From contig JAESUZ010000354.1 in the NCBI GenBank assembly GCA_017311185.1, positions 310,001 to 374,000 of the forward strand: DNA of 64,000 bases, in the 5' to 3' direction. Each line of letters begins with the position of its first letter. Position 1 is the first letter of the stretch. A program made the position numbers and the translations under genes. The notes under the pieces are model-generated. The model was not told where the DNA came from, made no database searches, and worked only from the letters and a program-made list of their open reading frames with translations. Of the stretch, positions 11,206 to 22,795 are shown one piece after another. Origin of the DNA: Proteles cristata cristata (lineage: Eukaryota; Chordata; Mammalia; Carnivora; Hyaenidae).

Positions 11206-12466
11206 CAGAGATTGGCAGAGTGGATTCAAAAACGTGACCCAGCTATATGCTGTCTATAAGAAATTCATTTTAAATATAATATAGAAAGCTCCAAAGTGAA
11301 AGGATGAAAAAAGGTAGATGATGCAAAAATTAATCAAAAGGAAGCGGAGTGGCTATTTAGTATCAGATGAATTAGACTTCAGAGCAAAGAAATTTACAAG
11401 AGACACAGAATGACACTGAATAATTATAAAAGAGTCAATCCATCAGGGAAGATGTAGCAACTCTAAATGTACACAGCAGAGGTACATAATATGCAAAGCA
11501 AAAAGTAATATAACTGAAAAGACATATCTAGATATATGGAGTTTCAATACTACTCTCTCAGAGATAGAGAATCAGCTAGAATATAGAGAAACTGAAAAAC
11601 AGTATTACTAACAGGATCTAATCACATTTAAGAAGGTTTTCAAGTTTTTATGGAACATATACCAAGATAGTCTATAACCAGGGACACAAAATAAACCTAA
11701 TCAAATTTAAAAGAATTGAAATAATACAGAGTGTATTCTGACCCCAAATAAGTTAAACTGAAAATCAATAACAGGAAGACAATAGGAAAATCTCCAAATA
11801 CTTGGAAGCTAAACAGCACACTTCTAAAGAACCCATGGGTCAAAGAAACTTCAAGGGAAATTAAAAAAAAAATGAAGTTAATGAAAATGAAAATACAATA
11901 ACAATATTGGTGGGATACAATTGAAGTAACAGTAAAAATGAAACCCATTGCACTAAGTTAACACATTAGAAAAGAGGAAGTGACACAAATTAATAATCTA
12001 GGCTCCCACTTCTAGACTCTAGAAAAAGAAAGCAAAATAAAGCCAAAGCAACGAGGAAAAAATCAGAAAATTAAGAGAAATAACAGAAATTAAAAATAAA
12101 AGAAAATGACAGAAAAAAGTCAATGAAATGGAAAGTTAGTTCTTTGAAATTATAACTTAAAATTTATAAATTTGTAGCAAGACTAAGAAGAAGAAAAGAA
12201 ATAAGACACAAATTACTAACATCAGGAATGATACAGGGGATATTACCACATATCCTATAGAAAGGATAGTAAGAGACTACAAACCACCCACACACATACA
12301 TTGTAGACCTGAGGTGGCATGAAATCATTCCTCAAAAAACACAAACTACCACAACTTACCAAATATAAAATAGATCATTTGGATAACCTTATACCTATTA
12401 AGGAAAATAAGTTAATAGTTTAAAAACTCTTCTCCAGCAAAATCTCCAGGCTTCTATATGGTATTC

Positions 12467-12751
12467 AGGAGGGAACTGCCACCGGTGATCTTGTATCAGA
12501 GAATCATATTCCAAAGCAATAGCTTGTTTCACTTGATCCTTGATCCAGCCTCTTCCAGGAAACCACAAATGGCTCTCGATAACCCTTGGAACTATTTGGA
12601 GCTATCAGTATATCTAACAGATATTTCCATTTATTTATATTTTATGTCTAGATTTTTATTTTAGTTAAGGCTGGGTAGGGGATGGGTAATTCTATACTGA
12701 AAAGTTCACATTTTTCCTTGGCTAATAAATATATTATCAATGGAAAAAAAA
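12467..12751. other. Non-L1 block between two L1 ORF2 segments
   Basis: L1 similarity stops near CAAAATCTCCAGGCTTCTAT and resumes near GCATATCCACATTCACC. In an intact L1 these points are roughly 0.9 kb apart. The 285 bases between are not L1 that I can recognise, which suggests a deletion with filler or an unidentified insertion. Confidence 0.5.
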
Positions 12752-12997
12752 TAAAGCAAGCATATCCACATTCACCATTTTTATTTAACACAGCACTGGA
12801 AGTTCTAGCCACTGCAAGAAGGCAAGAAAAGGAAATAAGCATACAGATCAGAAACTAAAAAAAAAAAAAAAAAAAGAAACTATCTTTATCTTCATAATGT
12901 GATTGTTTACATAGAAAATCCCAAGGGATTTACAAAAACTTCTAGAATGAATTAGTGGATTCAGCAAAATCTTAAGATATAAGATAAACATACATTT

Positions 12998-13190
12998 GGA
13001 GCACCTGGGTGACTCGGTCAGTTATGTCAGACTCTTGATTTCAGCTCAAATCATGATTGCACAGCTCATGAGATCAAGCGCCACATCTGGCTCTGTGCTA
13101 ACAGCGGGGAACCCACTTGGGATTCTCTCTCTCTTCTCTTTCCCCACCTCTCTCTCTCTCTCTCTCAAAATAAATAAACTTTAAAAAAGG
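12998..13190 (+). mobile_element. Felid CAN-SINE inside the old L1
   Basis: GGAGCACCTGGGTGACTCGG head, degenerate TCAAATCATGATTGCAC middle, CT repeat, AAAATAAATAAACTTTAAAA tail. GATAAACATACAT before and GATAGATATACATA after suggest a decayed target duplication. It lacks about 20 bases of the usual middle. Confidence 0.9.
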
Positions 13191-13429
13191 ATAGATATAC
13201 ATAAGTCATTTGTATCTTCATATGCTAGCAATCACACAGACACTGGACTTAAAAATACATTATCATTTATAATCCCTCAAAAAGCCCTTTGAATTCTAAC
13301 AAAATATGTACAAGGATTGTATGCTAAAAACTATTTAATACTGACAAAAGAAATTTTAAAACTATAAATAATTGGAAAGTCACATGAGAATGGATGGGAA
13401 GATTCAACACAGTAAATATATCCATTCTT

Positions 13430-13654
13430 GAGGTACCTGGGTAGCTCAGTTGGTTAAACATCTGACTTTGGCTCAGGTCATGATCTCACGGTTCATGGGT
13501 TCTAGCCCCGCGATGGGATCTGTGCTGATGGCTAGCTCAAAGCCTGGAGCCTGCTTCAGATTCTATATCTCCCTCTCTCTCTCTCTCTGAGCACCCCCCA
13601 CCTCCTGCTCACACTGTCTCTCTCTCTCTCAGAAATAAATTAATATATATATAT
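13430..13654 (+). mobile_element. Felid CAN-SINE with exact 13-bp target duplication
   Basis: GAGGTACCTGGGTAGCTCAG head, CAGGTCATGATCTCACGG middle, CT repeats, then AGAAATAAATT and an (AT)n tail. ATATATCCATTCT occurs at 13416-13428 and again at 13655-13667, bracketing the element exactly. It sits in the RT part of the old L1. Confidence 0.96.
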
Positions 13655-13896
13655 ATATATCCATTCTCCTCAAACTGATATACACTTAGTGAAATGCTAG
13701 AGTTTTTATAGCTAGATTTTTGTAGTTGTAAAATCTCAAGGACCAGATATTTTGTCTATGTATATCTGGAAATACACAATATATTCTTCTGATTGAAATA
13801 TTTACCACCCTTTTCTCCACAGAGTCATTCTAATTCAAAACAAAATAAAATATACTGAAGTCTATTGAAAGACTATATATATATAATATATATACG

Positions 13897-13965
13897 AAGG
13901 AATGTTCTAAGCACAGAGAAAGCACATGGGGAAAATAGACAAGGTCCCTGCCATCAAGGACCCCC
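13897..13965 (+). mobile_element. L2-like 3' end fragment
   Basis: AATGTTCTAAGCACAGAGAA followed by GACAAGGTCCCTGCCATCAA resembles the L2 3' end motif of the type 'gttctaag...ggtccctgccctcaagg'. Short and diverged. Confidence 0.5.
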
Positions 13966-14510
13966 CGCTTAAATGTGACTTTTAAGACCTGCTTCTTTTG
14001 GGCACAAGTGAACTCACTGAGGTATTTCTGCTGTTTTATCTAGCCAGTTTTGAACTGGAGTTCAGTGGAGTTGAAGAATGGGTAGTAGGGCAGAATCTAC
14101 AGTCCATTTATATATTTAAAAAAGTAGATTAATAGAAGACACTTTCAAGGACACCAAATCTCTGAGTATTTAAATACACCCACATCAGGGATTTGAGTCG
14201 CTGTCTAAGACGCTAACCACAGAAGAATCTAAGAGTCTTCTGACACTGGCATATTAGTTAATCAAATGCATCTTGGTGGTTACCACAATAAGAGTATCAC
14301 AGATTTGGCATCTAGAATGTGCTGGACCTGAAGCTCGACTCATACCCCTTATTCTGATGATAATATTAAGTTTCTCTCTCCTTCCTATTATTCATATTGG
14401 CACTTTTTCTAGAAGTCTGAAAGAGAATTCACAAATGGAAACCCCATGGTGCCTCAGAAATAGCTCCAAATTCACCTTTCCTTTATTTCATCTGAAAAAA
14501 ATGTTTTAAG
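13966..14510. other. Single-copy DNA, no gene seen
   Basis: No repeat or coding signal recognised. The 78-codon frame at 14273-14509 has no recognisable domain. Confidence 0.5.
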
Positions 14511-14765
14511 AGCTTATATATCAATTATTTACATATCAGGCATTATCTAAACACTCTACAGTCATTCACCCATTTAATCCTCATGGTAAGTCTATGAGAT
14601 AATCTTTGTGATGAATCCAATCTTGCTGTCATCTTACAATAGGGAAAGTGAGACAGAGGGAGATGGAGTGTGACAGACTTGCCCATTGTCACATGGCACA
14701 TGACCAGTGTAGCCTGGACTCCTGCCCAGGCAGCCTGGCCTCACAGTCCATGCTCTGAATGCCCT
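14511..14765 (+). mobile_element. MIR SINE, nearly complete right part
   Basis: CATATCAGGCATTATCTAAA, TTCACCCATTTAATCCTCAT, ACTTGCCCATTGTCACATGG and CCTGCCCAGGCAGCCTGGCC follow the MIR consensus in order. It is the best preserved MIR in the window. Confidence 0.85.
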
Positions 14766-16107
14766 TCTAACTCATGGTCTCATCAGTACATGAACCTCAT
14801 GCTGACTCCATTTTAGATCTGCCTCCAATGACTAATTTTTCTTTACTCAAATTTTACGTAGATCTCTGTTTGATCTCAGGCCATGTATAACTATATCTAC
14901 AATCAGAGGACAGAAACTGATATGGAATACAGCAGTCAATTTTTATTCCTCACATGGTCAATAAAGAACATTTAGTCACTTTGTCTCTAATTAGAAATAT
15001 GGTGAGAGAGGTCTTGGGACAGGAACTGGGTTTAATTGGATGAAACAGGTTTAGAATATCAATTTAGTTACTATTTCTAAATGGGTAGCAGAAGCTGGGG
15101 TCCTTAACATTATCCCTTGAAACTTGCTGATAATGTTTCTTGTGTTCATTTGTACAAATGAATGTATATCAGCATAAGGTCACTATCCCCCTTTGCAGAA
15201 TTTTCATATTCATTATGGTTTCCTTCATTTGTGCTGTCTTAAATGCTAATGGGATTTAGTTGGGCAATGATAATAAACAAACAATAATTGCCAACATGTT
15301 CATGGCAAAGAAGTCATAATTCCAAGTCTATATCTTCCTGACTTCATTAAAGAATGCCTTCCCAGCATTGAGAGCAATTTGTTGTGCTACCAGGGTTAAA
15401 AAAAAAAAAAAAAAACAAAAGACCAACATTGGTTAATAATTTGCTTGAAAAAAGAATTAAAATTAATCCAAGGCTGTTCCAGCGTCATTTTCCCTTACTT
15501 ACTTCTTGAGTGGTAGGGAAGGATTAAATTGGAGCTCCTACTTAACCAATAGCCTATTTCACCTACAATGTAGTCCACAGGGAGTGCACTGTGAATCATT
15601 ATAAAAATTATGTATCATTGCAGTGCTTGTGAGTTGTGAATCTAGAGTTAGTTTTGCTTTCGTTTTAATTTTCCACATGGGTAATTTTTTAATAAGGAAG
15701 AAGGCAAGGACAGATGAAGAAAGCTGGAGAAGTGCACCCACATCTACATTTACATCTGAGATGAAAGGATCCCATGAAAATTCATCAATAATGACACAGT
15801 CACTATGACTGTGAAAGTAAGGAGAGACACAGGTGATTATATAAACCTGCCATGTAGTTGGACTGTGGAGGAAGACAATGCTTTTGTGTATTTCCTACAT
15901 TGTGTATCTTGTGTATTTCCTACATTGATAAACTCTTGAATTGATACCACCCAGGCCCATTGAGTCAAAAATATCCAAATGGCCAGTTAGGTTTAAAAGA
16001 TGTATAGAAACATTTGGCCTAATACATCTTGTTTACCTAACTCAAAGGAGAAATTTGAGTTTCAGAGGAAATCATTTCAGAGGAAGTGGTTATTCATCCA
16101 CTATTTA
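14766..16107. other. Single-copy DNA, no gene seen
   Basis: Contains an 18-base A run near 15398-15415 and the short direct repeat at 15884-15927. The short frames near 15559-15808 overlap on opposite strands and have no recognisable domains. Confidence 0.5.
15884..15927. repeat. 19-bp direct repeat, two copies at 25-bp spacing
   Basis: TTGTGTATTTCCTACATTG occurs at 15884-15902 and, without mismatch, at 15909-15927. This looks like a recent local duplication. Confidence 0.9.
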
Positions 16108-16290
16108 TTCAAAAAGTCATTCATAAGTAGCTATTGAGCACCCACTCTAAGCACCAGATATTTGGTTCAGGATAAGCACCAAGGTAAGGAAATAGAGAAG
16201 GAGAAGGCATAGTAAAAAAGAATGAATTTTGAAAAATGCTCTCCCTGAATTTAAGTTCTAGGCACAGAGAGTAAAATAACAAGATAAGGC
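16108..16290 (+). mobile_element. L2-like 3' end fragment
   Basis: CAAAAAGTCATTCATAAGTA then GCTATTGAGCACCCACTCTA and AAGCACCAGATATTTGG resemble the L2 3' end ('tattgagcacctactatgtgcca'). Old and diverged. Confidence 0.5.
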
Positions 16291-16716
16291 CATGTATTAT
16301 CAAACGTCAGATGAAAGGCACATAGTAAATCAGATAATATTAGCACAGGAGCAGAGGAAAACTTAGCATAAAGGTAACAAAACTCCAACTTTTGAATCCC
16401 TCACTTGGAAGGATATTCATTCCTTTAACTCAACATGCATACGTAATTTTAAAATGGTGTTCTAAAAGAGGGCCCAAGTAGTATAAGCTTCAGTCCCCAC
16501 CAAGTCTAGATCTGCCTCTGTTCAGGGATACAGGAAGGCAGAATGGAAATTTTTCTCAAGATCTTTCTCAACAAAGATACCTTCTTCCTATTGCTGTATA
16601 TACTATTTTGGCCGTGGCTAGTGGTTATCTTTGTTTACTGTCTAATTGGTAGCCTTTAGGATCTTTAAAGAACTGCTTTGCTGTACAAAAAATAAAAAAT
16701 AAAAAAATTCTCTCTT
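16291..16716. other. Single-copy DNA, no gene seen
   Basis: No repeat or coding signal recognised. It ends in an A-rich stretch that forms the SINE target site. Confidence 0.45.
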
Positions 16717-16930
16717 GGGGCACATGGATGGCTCAGTCAGTTAAGTGCTACCCTTTTGGTTTCATCTCAGGTCATGATCTCATGGTTTTGTGGGTTCAAG
16801 CACCACATAGGCCTGGCTCCGTGCTGACAGCTCAGAGTCTGCTTGGGATTCTCTCTCTCTCTCTGCCCCGTCCCTCTTCACACTGTCTCTAGCTCTCTCA
16901 AAAATAAACTTTTTAAAAAATGTTTAAAAA
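16717..16930 (+). mobile_element. Felid CAN-SINE
   Basis: GGGGCACATGGATGGCTCAG head, CAGGTCATGATCTCATGG middle, CT-rich part, AAAAATAAACTTTTTAAAAA tail. Flanks AAAAAATTCTCTC and AAAAAATATTCTC indicate a target duplication. Confidence 0.94.
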
Positions 16931-19900
16931 ATATTCTCATTTCCCCCCAAGAGAAACATGGGGCTGTCCTTCAAATCTAAACCTGAAGAGAGACCCCAAT
17001 GTGCATCTCTTGCAGAAAAAGTAAAAAATATCTGAAAAGAACAGGTATTGGTCACCAAATCCAGAGCCCAACTCTTTCTGGAACCAGTAAATGAATTCAA
17101 AAGGGATCCCAAAGCACATCTTGCCTGGAGGTAAAGTGTAGAGTAATACCTACCTAATTCTTTATATGCCCTCAAATAAATTAGGAGTAGTCCCAGAACT
17201 GATGGCAGGCTGACGAAAAGGGAGATAGCATTTCTCATGCCTATTTCGAAGTTTACAGGAATACAGAGATAAGGAATCTACTGACCATTACAAGATATTA
17301 ATGTCAATTTCACATATAAATAAATATATATACACTTCATCCTAGTAAATTTATTCTTTTGTCTTATGGCTTCTTGACGTTTTGTCTTTCTTAGAAGGAC
17401 CTCACATACATTAACAATTTTTTATTCTACTTTTTATTAAACTGTAAAATGAATTTTGCAGTTTAATTTATACCAAAGATGCTTGCTGATCCCCAAAAGG
17501 ATTTTAGCCTAAGGTTTTAAACAAAGTGTCCAGGGTCATTCTTTCTCTAGGTGTCTAATATATTCTACCCAAAGAATTTATTTAAAACTTTGTTTCCCAG
17601 TGATCTAAAATGTAACCTTAATGTATATTAAATTCCCAGATACATCTGGACCCATTCCTAGAAATTTTGTTTTATTCCACCTATAACACTGCATCATTTA
17701 TCCATGCAGGGGTATAAATTATTTTAAATATTACAGTTTTAAAGTGTGTTTTAAAATTTGTTAGAATTATTAACTCACTGCACTTTACTATTCAGAATTC
17801 TTTAATTTTCCTTGCTATTCTTGGATGCCGCTATTTTATTTGAAGTTCTCAGGTGGGATGCTTGCTTCGTTTTTATGGAACTAAATTTACTGATATGTTA
17901 CATATTTCCGTGGTCTTTAATCATTAATTCAAATCAGATATTGGCTTTCAAAACCTATTACCCATCTCTGACTTTTCTTTCGGGCTTTAAAAAATATCAT
18001 CAGTCTAATAAATTGCTTAGAAAACCTTTACAATTCATGCTGCTATAATATAAGTTTGGTTATAAAATTCCTGCCAATCAAATCTGTCTCCCATGATAAG
18101 GTAGTCTCTCTCTTACTTAATGTGGAGAGCGTAAAATGAAGGTGTCATCCCTGTCTCTCAAAACCGCTTTAATAATGGTCTCCTACTTGTACAGAACTCA
18201 ACCAGCTTATTGAAGTCAGCTGTTTTCTTGAGACCTCCATTACCTGTGGCTGTTTTCATTCACACACATTATTAAACAACAACAAGCCAAAGCAAAATTC
18301 TCTAAATTCAACCAAAGCAAATTTTTTAGTCTGCTGAAAAGAAGTGCTGTGATGTAAAAATGAAAAGAATTGCATCTCCTTATATTTTATATGAGTTCTA
18401 AAAACTAACTTGCCACTAGTAACATCACATATTTGCTTAGAACAAAGATTAATATTAATAAAGTATTGTGATTTTTTGCTGATCTTACAAAACAAATAGA
18501 TTAGCCTAGCTATTAACATTATGTTTACATCTATTGACTTTTGCAATAGATGACTTTTACATCATCCTTTTGACTCAAAAAGGATATGATACAAATGTGT
18601 TTTTATTGAAGGCTACTAAAAAATAAAAGTAAAATTAACCGAGGAAAAGTTTTGCCTTCTTGCTGAGAAGCTTCTTTCTTATCTTTTGCTCAAATTTGGG
18701 CAATATACGAAAATTACATTTCATGGCTTAGTTAAGTTGTAGCAGAATCAAAAAGCAACATGCTCAGCACAGGGTTAAAATATGCTATTTGTTTACCCTT
18801 CTCATTAATTTCTTAACTAACTCTCCCACAAATATCAAAAAGATCCATTTGAAAATTGTGACTTGACATATAATAAACCCAATTAAAAAACACTCACACA
18901 CAGAGATACATACACACACACTTACACATTTGTGCAGCTCCTAATGGTGCCAATAAATCAACTCAAAACTATAAAAAAGTAATTAGGAACAAAGAAATGA
19001 CCTGTCATGATGTTGCTTTTTTTCTCCATATGAGTCTAACTCGATTATACATGCATATCTAATTACTACATCTGATGACCTATGGTCATAGCTTGATTTC
19101 TGTATTACAAATGGCCTGACATTTAATCAGTTTTTGTGATTAAATTATGTAAATATCTACATGGTGACCAAATGATTAAAACTTTTTTATACCTCCAGCT
19201 TCTCAGCACTAGAGTTCATTCATTATATCTGCCTACCATACAGAGCATGTGAACAGACTCACACAAAAATCCTTCCAAGTGAAAAGAAAGTTAGAGTTAT
19301 TCAAATTCAGATTGAAAGCTACCTCATTGAGCACATCTTACAAGAGGTGCAGTGGGATGATGTAGGACTTCGATCACTGCCAAAACTTCAAACCTAAATT
19401 ATTGTAACAGGGACAATACTGGTAAACCAGATTCTTCAGTTCTCATTCATTCTCATTCCATTCTCATAGGAACTGATGGCATCTGGTGTATATATATGGG
19501 TGTATTATAAGAAATGACTCATTTTATATAAAATTTAAATTAAATTTTAGTGATTGCTACCAGGATATCAAGCTTATTTCTGGTTTTTATGCATCCCAAG
19601 TCAACCATGGACTCTTCACATCTTGTCACCTGAATTGCAACAGTTCTAGACTTAAAGCTGTGGTATAAGCACCAGTGAATTCAGGAGCTCTGAATCTCTG
19701 TAGAATCTGGAATTGTTGTGAGTGCCCAACAGGCATGAAGGACAGGAATAAGAAAAGGATCCCTACTCTCATTCATATAATCAAGTTGAATGAAGCAAGG
19801 AACAAATGTTTCCTCTTAAAACATGTTTTTATTAACAGAGGGAATCCTTTTGCCATGCTAGAAGCATGGTAAATACACCTGTGTCATTTATCGTTACCCC

Positions 19901-20332
19901 ATCCATATGAAGGGAGGGAGTACAAAGGCTCCTAATTATCCAGAGACAGTAATGAAGGACAAAGAAGTTACACTGACATCTACCATCAATCCTGAAATTA
20001 CATTTAGCCAATGCATTCAATGATTGCTCCACCAAAGATACTTTTCTCCCCATTACAGAAAAGAACAAATTTAACTGATACGTGACTCTCATTCATACAA
20101 AACTACCTTATTAGATAAAGAAAACTTCACAAATTTGACTTTGTTCCAATAGGAAGTAACTTCCTAAACTGCTAGCTATATGATGATTTATTAGGATTAA
20201 ATGACTTATCTTAAAAACAGTAAGTTCCCTGATGAAATCTCCATGTCCTTTGGAAGGTAAAAGCAGATATAAAAGTACAAGTAGACTGAATTTCTTTTCT
20301 CCTAATTTTATAGCCAAAGTGCTCAGATTCTA
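16931..20332. other. 3.4 kb of AT-rich DNA with no recognised repeat or gene
   Basis: This is one of the longest stretches where I recognise no transposon. Frames reach 104 codons (16924-17238, minus) but carry no domains. A broken CA stretch lies near 18893-18922. Very old repeats may be missed by eye. Confidence 0.5.
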
Positions 20333-20542
20333 AGGGCTACTGGGTGTCTCAGTCGGATGAGTGTTCAACTCTTGATTTCAGCTCAGGTCATGATTCTAAG
20401 GTCATGGGCTCGAGCCTCACATTGGGCCCCATGTCAGGTCCCTGTACTGAATGTGGAATCTGCTTAAGATTCTCTCTCCCTCCCTCTCTGCCTCTCCCCT
20501 GCTGCACATGCTCTCTCTCTCTCAAAATAAATAAACATTTTT
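20333..20542 (+). mobile_element. Felid CAN-SINE
   Basis: AGGGCTACTGGGTGTCTCAG head, CAGGTCATGATTCTAAGG middle, CT-rich stretch and AAAATAAATAAACATTTTTG tail. AAAGTGCTCAGATTCT before and AAAGTGCTGAAATGCT after form a slightly decayed target duplication. Confidence 0.94.
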
Positions 20543-21026
20543 GAAAAGTGCTGAAATGCTTCAAATAGCCAGTGTCTGAAAACAACGTATATAAGCAATC
20601 CAGAAATGAATCAATCTGTAATCAAAGAAAATCATGACTTTACGTAAAGGATAGAATGATGGAGAAAAGTGGGGCATTCATAAGAGAGGGAAAAAATAAG
20701 ACCAATAACTTTGAAGAATGACAAAGAGATAAGAAAAGAAAAACAAGGTATGATTCAACTAAAGGTTATAGAATTAGAAGGTAGAAGTGATTAAAAGTAA
20801 TATATACTCAATGTGAACTCAATGATTTTAAAATGGAAAATGGGTCTCTAGCTCAAGATGGAAGAATGAAGACCTATGTACACCTCATGTTCCTCATGAA
20901 ATATGTATAAATAGTATAAATACATAAGACAAAACAAACCTATAAAAAGAATGGAAATGAGAATCCTCATCAGGCAAGAGATGTTAACAAACTTAAGAAA
21001 ATTACAAAATACATGAAGCAATAAAG
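20543..21026. other. A-rich DNA, no gene seen
   Basis: TCTAGCTCAAGATGGAAGAA near 20850 faintly recalls an L1 5' UTR start, but I cannot confirm a repeat. Confidence 0.35.
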
Positions 21027-21227
21027 TAGGGGCCAGCTGGTAATCTTTTCTATAAAGGGTCAGAGAGTAAATATTTCAGCTTAAAGGACCATACTCTCTT
21101 TCTTGTAAATACTCAATTCTGCTCTTGTAGCATAAAACACCATATCTAAAAGGATGGATGTGGTTGTGTTCCAAAAAAACTTCACCAAAACAGACAGCTA
21201 GTCCATGGCTGTAGTTTGCCAACCCCT
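21027..21227 (-). mobile_element. hAT-type MER DNA transposon relic
   Basis: It starts near GGGGCCAGCTGGTAATCTTT and ends with TGTAGTTTGCCAACCCCT. Between them are AAAGGGTCAGAGAGTAAATA and TGGTTGTGTTCCAAAAAAAC. The same family lies in the opposite orientation at 28220-28432 (GCTAGCAAACTATTGTCCAT ... GAAAAGGTCCACCAACACTG). I am unsure of the family name. Confidence 0.65.
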
Positions 21228-21671
21228 ACAACTAAAAACACTTTTGCAGTCATGGTATCAGCTGCTCTGCTGATCAAAGATCCATAGCTTCTAGCTTAAA
21301 GAGAAAAAGCCCCCAAAAATGTGATGATAAAGATAAGAACATTTTAAAAGACCTCACTATGGAATAACGGTGCCAGTTACTCCTTCTTTAATCCTCAATA
21401 CACATAAAAGTAGGCAACTCAGCCCTAATCCCTAAGGAGAACAATGCAAAGTTTTATTCCCTGAAGAAATTGTGTGATTTCTATCAGTGGCTATTGATTC
21501 CTTACATAAAGGCCTCTTCTGGCATTTGGACCACGCTTATCCTGAATTCAAGTCCGACCTCTTATGTTCCCTGGCATCAGCTCAATCAGACTGCCCACAC
21601 ATGGAAGATACCCATTGTGAAGTAGATGAAATTATTCTACAGTCAACTAAACCCATAACACTTAACACTGT
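21228..21671. other. Single-copy DNA, no gene seen
   Basis: No recognised repeat. A 65-codon frame (21487-21684) runs into the following SINE and has no domain. Confidence 0.45.
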
Positions 21672-21850
21672 GTTAAGCATCTGACTTTGGCTCAGGTCAC
21701 AATTCGTGAGTTTCAGCCCTGCATCGGGGTTCGTGCTGACAGCTTGGAGCCTGCAGCCTCCTTCCAACTCTGTATCTCCTCTCTCTGTCCTTTCCCTACT
21801 TACGATCTGCCTCTCTTTGAAAATAAATATACATTTAAAAAAAAAGAAAA
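21672..21850 (+). mobile_element. 5'-truncated felid CAN-SINE
   Basis: It begins at GTTAAGCATCTGACTTTGGC, so about 22 bases of the usual head, including most of the A box, are absent. The middle (CTCAGGTCACAATTCGTGAG) and A-rich tail are present. 5' truncation is a usual result of L1-driven reverse transcription. Confidence 0.92.
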
Positions 21851-21970
21851 GAAAAAGTAAGCAGGGATCATCAGATGTGAGAAAATCTAACAGAACAAAT
21901 GAAAAAGACCAAATTAACCCCAAAGTAAACAACTAATACAAGAAATTAACTTAAAAAGGAAAAAATGATT

Positions 21971-22190
21971 GGGGCATGTGGGTAGCTCAGTTAAGCATCT
22001 GACTCTTGATTATGACTCAGGTCATGATCTCACAGGTTGTGAGTTTGAGCCTCACATCAGGCTCTGTGCTGACAGTGTGGAGCCTGCTTGGGATTCTCTT
22101 CCTCTCTCTCTGCCTTTCCCCCATTCATGTTCACTCACTTTTTCTCTTTCTTTCCTTGAATAAATAAACAAAAATAAAAATAAACATAAA
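21971..22190 (+). mobile_element. Felid CAN-SINE
   Basis: GGGGCATGTGGGTAGCTCAG head, missing a few bases before TTAAGCATCTGACTCTTG; CAGGTCATGATCTCACAGG middle; CT-rich part; AATAAATAAACAAAAATAAA tail. It lies only 120 bases after the previous SINE, in the same orientation. Confidence 0.94.
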
Positions 22191-22390
22191 GGATTCAGGT
22201 ACTCCTCAAAATCTGAGAAGACATTATATAGCTAAAAAAAAAAAAAAAAAAACCAAACAAAAAAACCAAGTATCAGGGACAATGAATGAATTCTCCAAGA
22301 TTAAAAACAACAATTAAAAAATTCAGTAGAATGGCAGAATGATAACATCAAATAGCTACACAAGAAAATAATTAAAAGAGGAGAAATAAG

Positions 22391-22795
22391 GGCTGACATT
22401 AGTGAATGTATGCACGTGCCAGGCATTATTACAAACATGTTATATATATTAATTCTCTTAATCCTCTACATTACTAAAAGGTAGAGTCTAAATTTTTTTA
22501 TGTTTTACTTATTCTTGAGAGAGAGAGAAAAAGAGAGACAGAGAGGGAAGGAGGGCAGGTGAGGACAGAGAGAGGAGACACAGAATCTAGGCTCTGAGCT
22601 GTCAGCACAGAGCCTGACGTGGGGCTCAAACCCACGAACCGTGAGAACATGACCTGAGCTGAAGTCGGACGCTCAACCATCTGAGCCACCCAGGCATCCC
22701 TAAAAGGCAGATTCTATTATTTTCAATTTACAGATAAGCAAACAATCACCTATTGGTTAAAATATAAGAAAGGTATACCCAGTTCAAATAGAGTG
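22391..22795 (+). mobile_element. MIR SINE split by a later CAN-SINE
   Basis: The left part GGCTGACATTAGTGAATGTA, CGTGCCAGGCATTATTACAA and TTAATTCTCTTAATCCTC is MIR. After the CAN-SINE it resumes with TATTATTTTCAATTTACAGA and continues to about 22795. The order is that of one MIR cut in its centre. Confidence 0.8.
22490..22699 (-). mobile_element. Felid CAN-SINE inserted in MIR, with target duplication
   Basis: The reverse-complement head (GAGCCACCCAGGCATCCC) is at the right and a T-rich end at the left. CTAAAAGGTAGAGTCT (22474-22489) and CTAAAAGGCAGATTCT (22700-22715) are the duplicated target, which belongs to the MIR. Confidence 0.96.

Larger units (their letters stand above)
8498..13686 (+). 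mobile_element. Old L1 (L1M-type): 5' UTR, ORF1 zone and 5' half of ORF2, split by later insertions
   Basis: From left to right: a GC-richer 5' UTR-like block (8530-9470) with repeated TGAGGCCAC / CCCCACCTGG-like motifs; an ORF1-type region (about 9840-10600) containing TTGATTTCTCATCAGTGAGC; the ORF2 endonuclease zone (11200-11900) with CAGAGTGGATTCAAAAACGT, AGTGGCTATTTAGTATCAGA and GAACCCATGGGTCAAAGAAA; the start of reverse transcriptase (to about 12466) with ACAAATTACTAACATCAGGA; then a later RT piece (from about 12752) with TTCACCATTTTTATTTAACA. Stops and frameshifts are everywhere, so it makes no protein. Three felid SINEs and a CA repeat lie inside. The 3' third and the poly(A) tail are missing. 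I know the parent family's ORF order; the subfamily is a guess. Confidence 0.75.
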
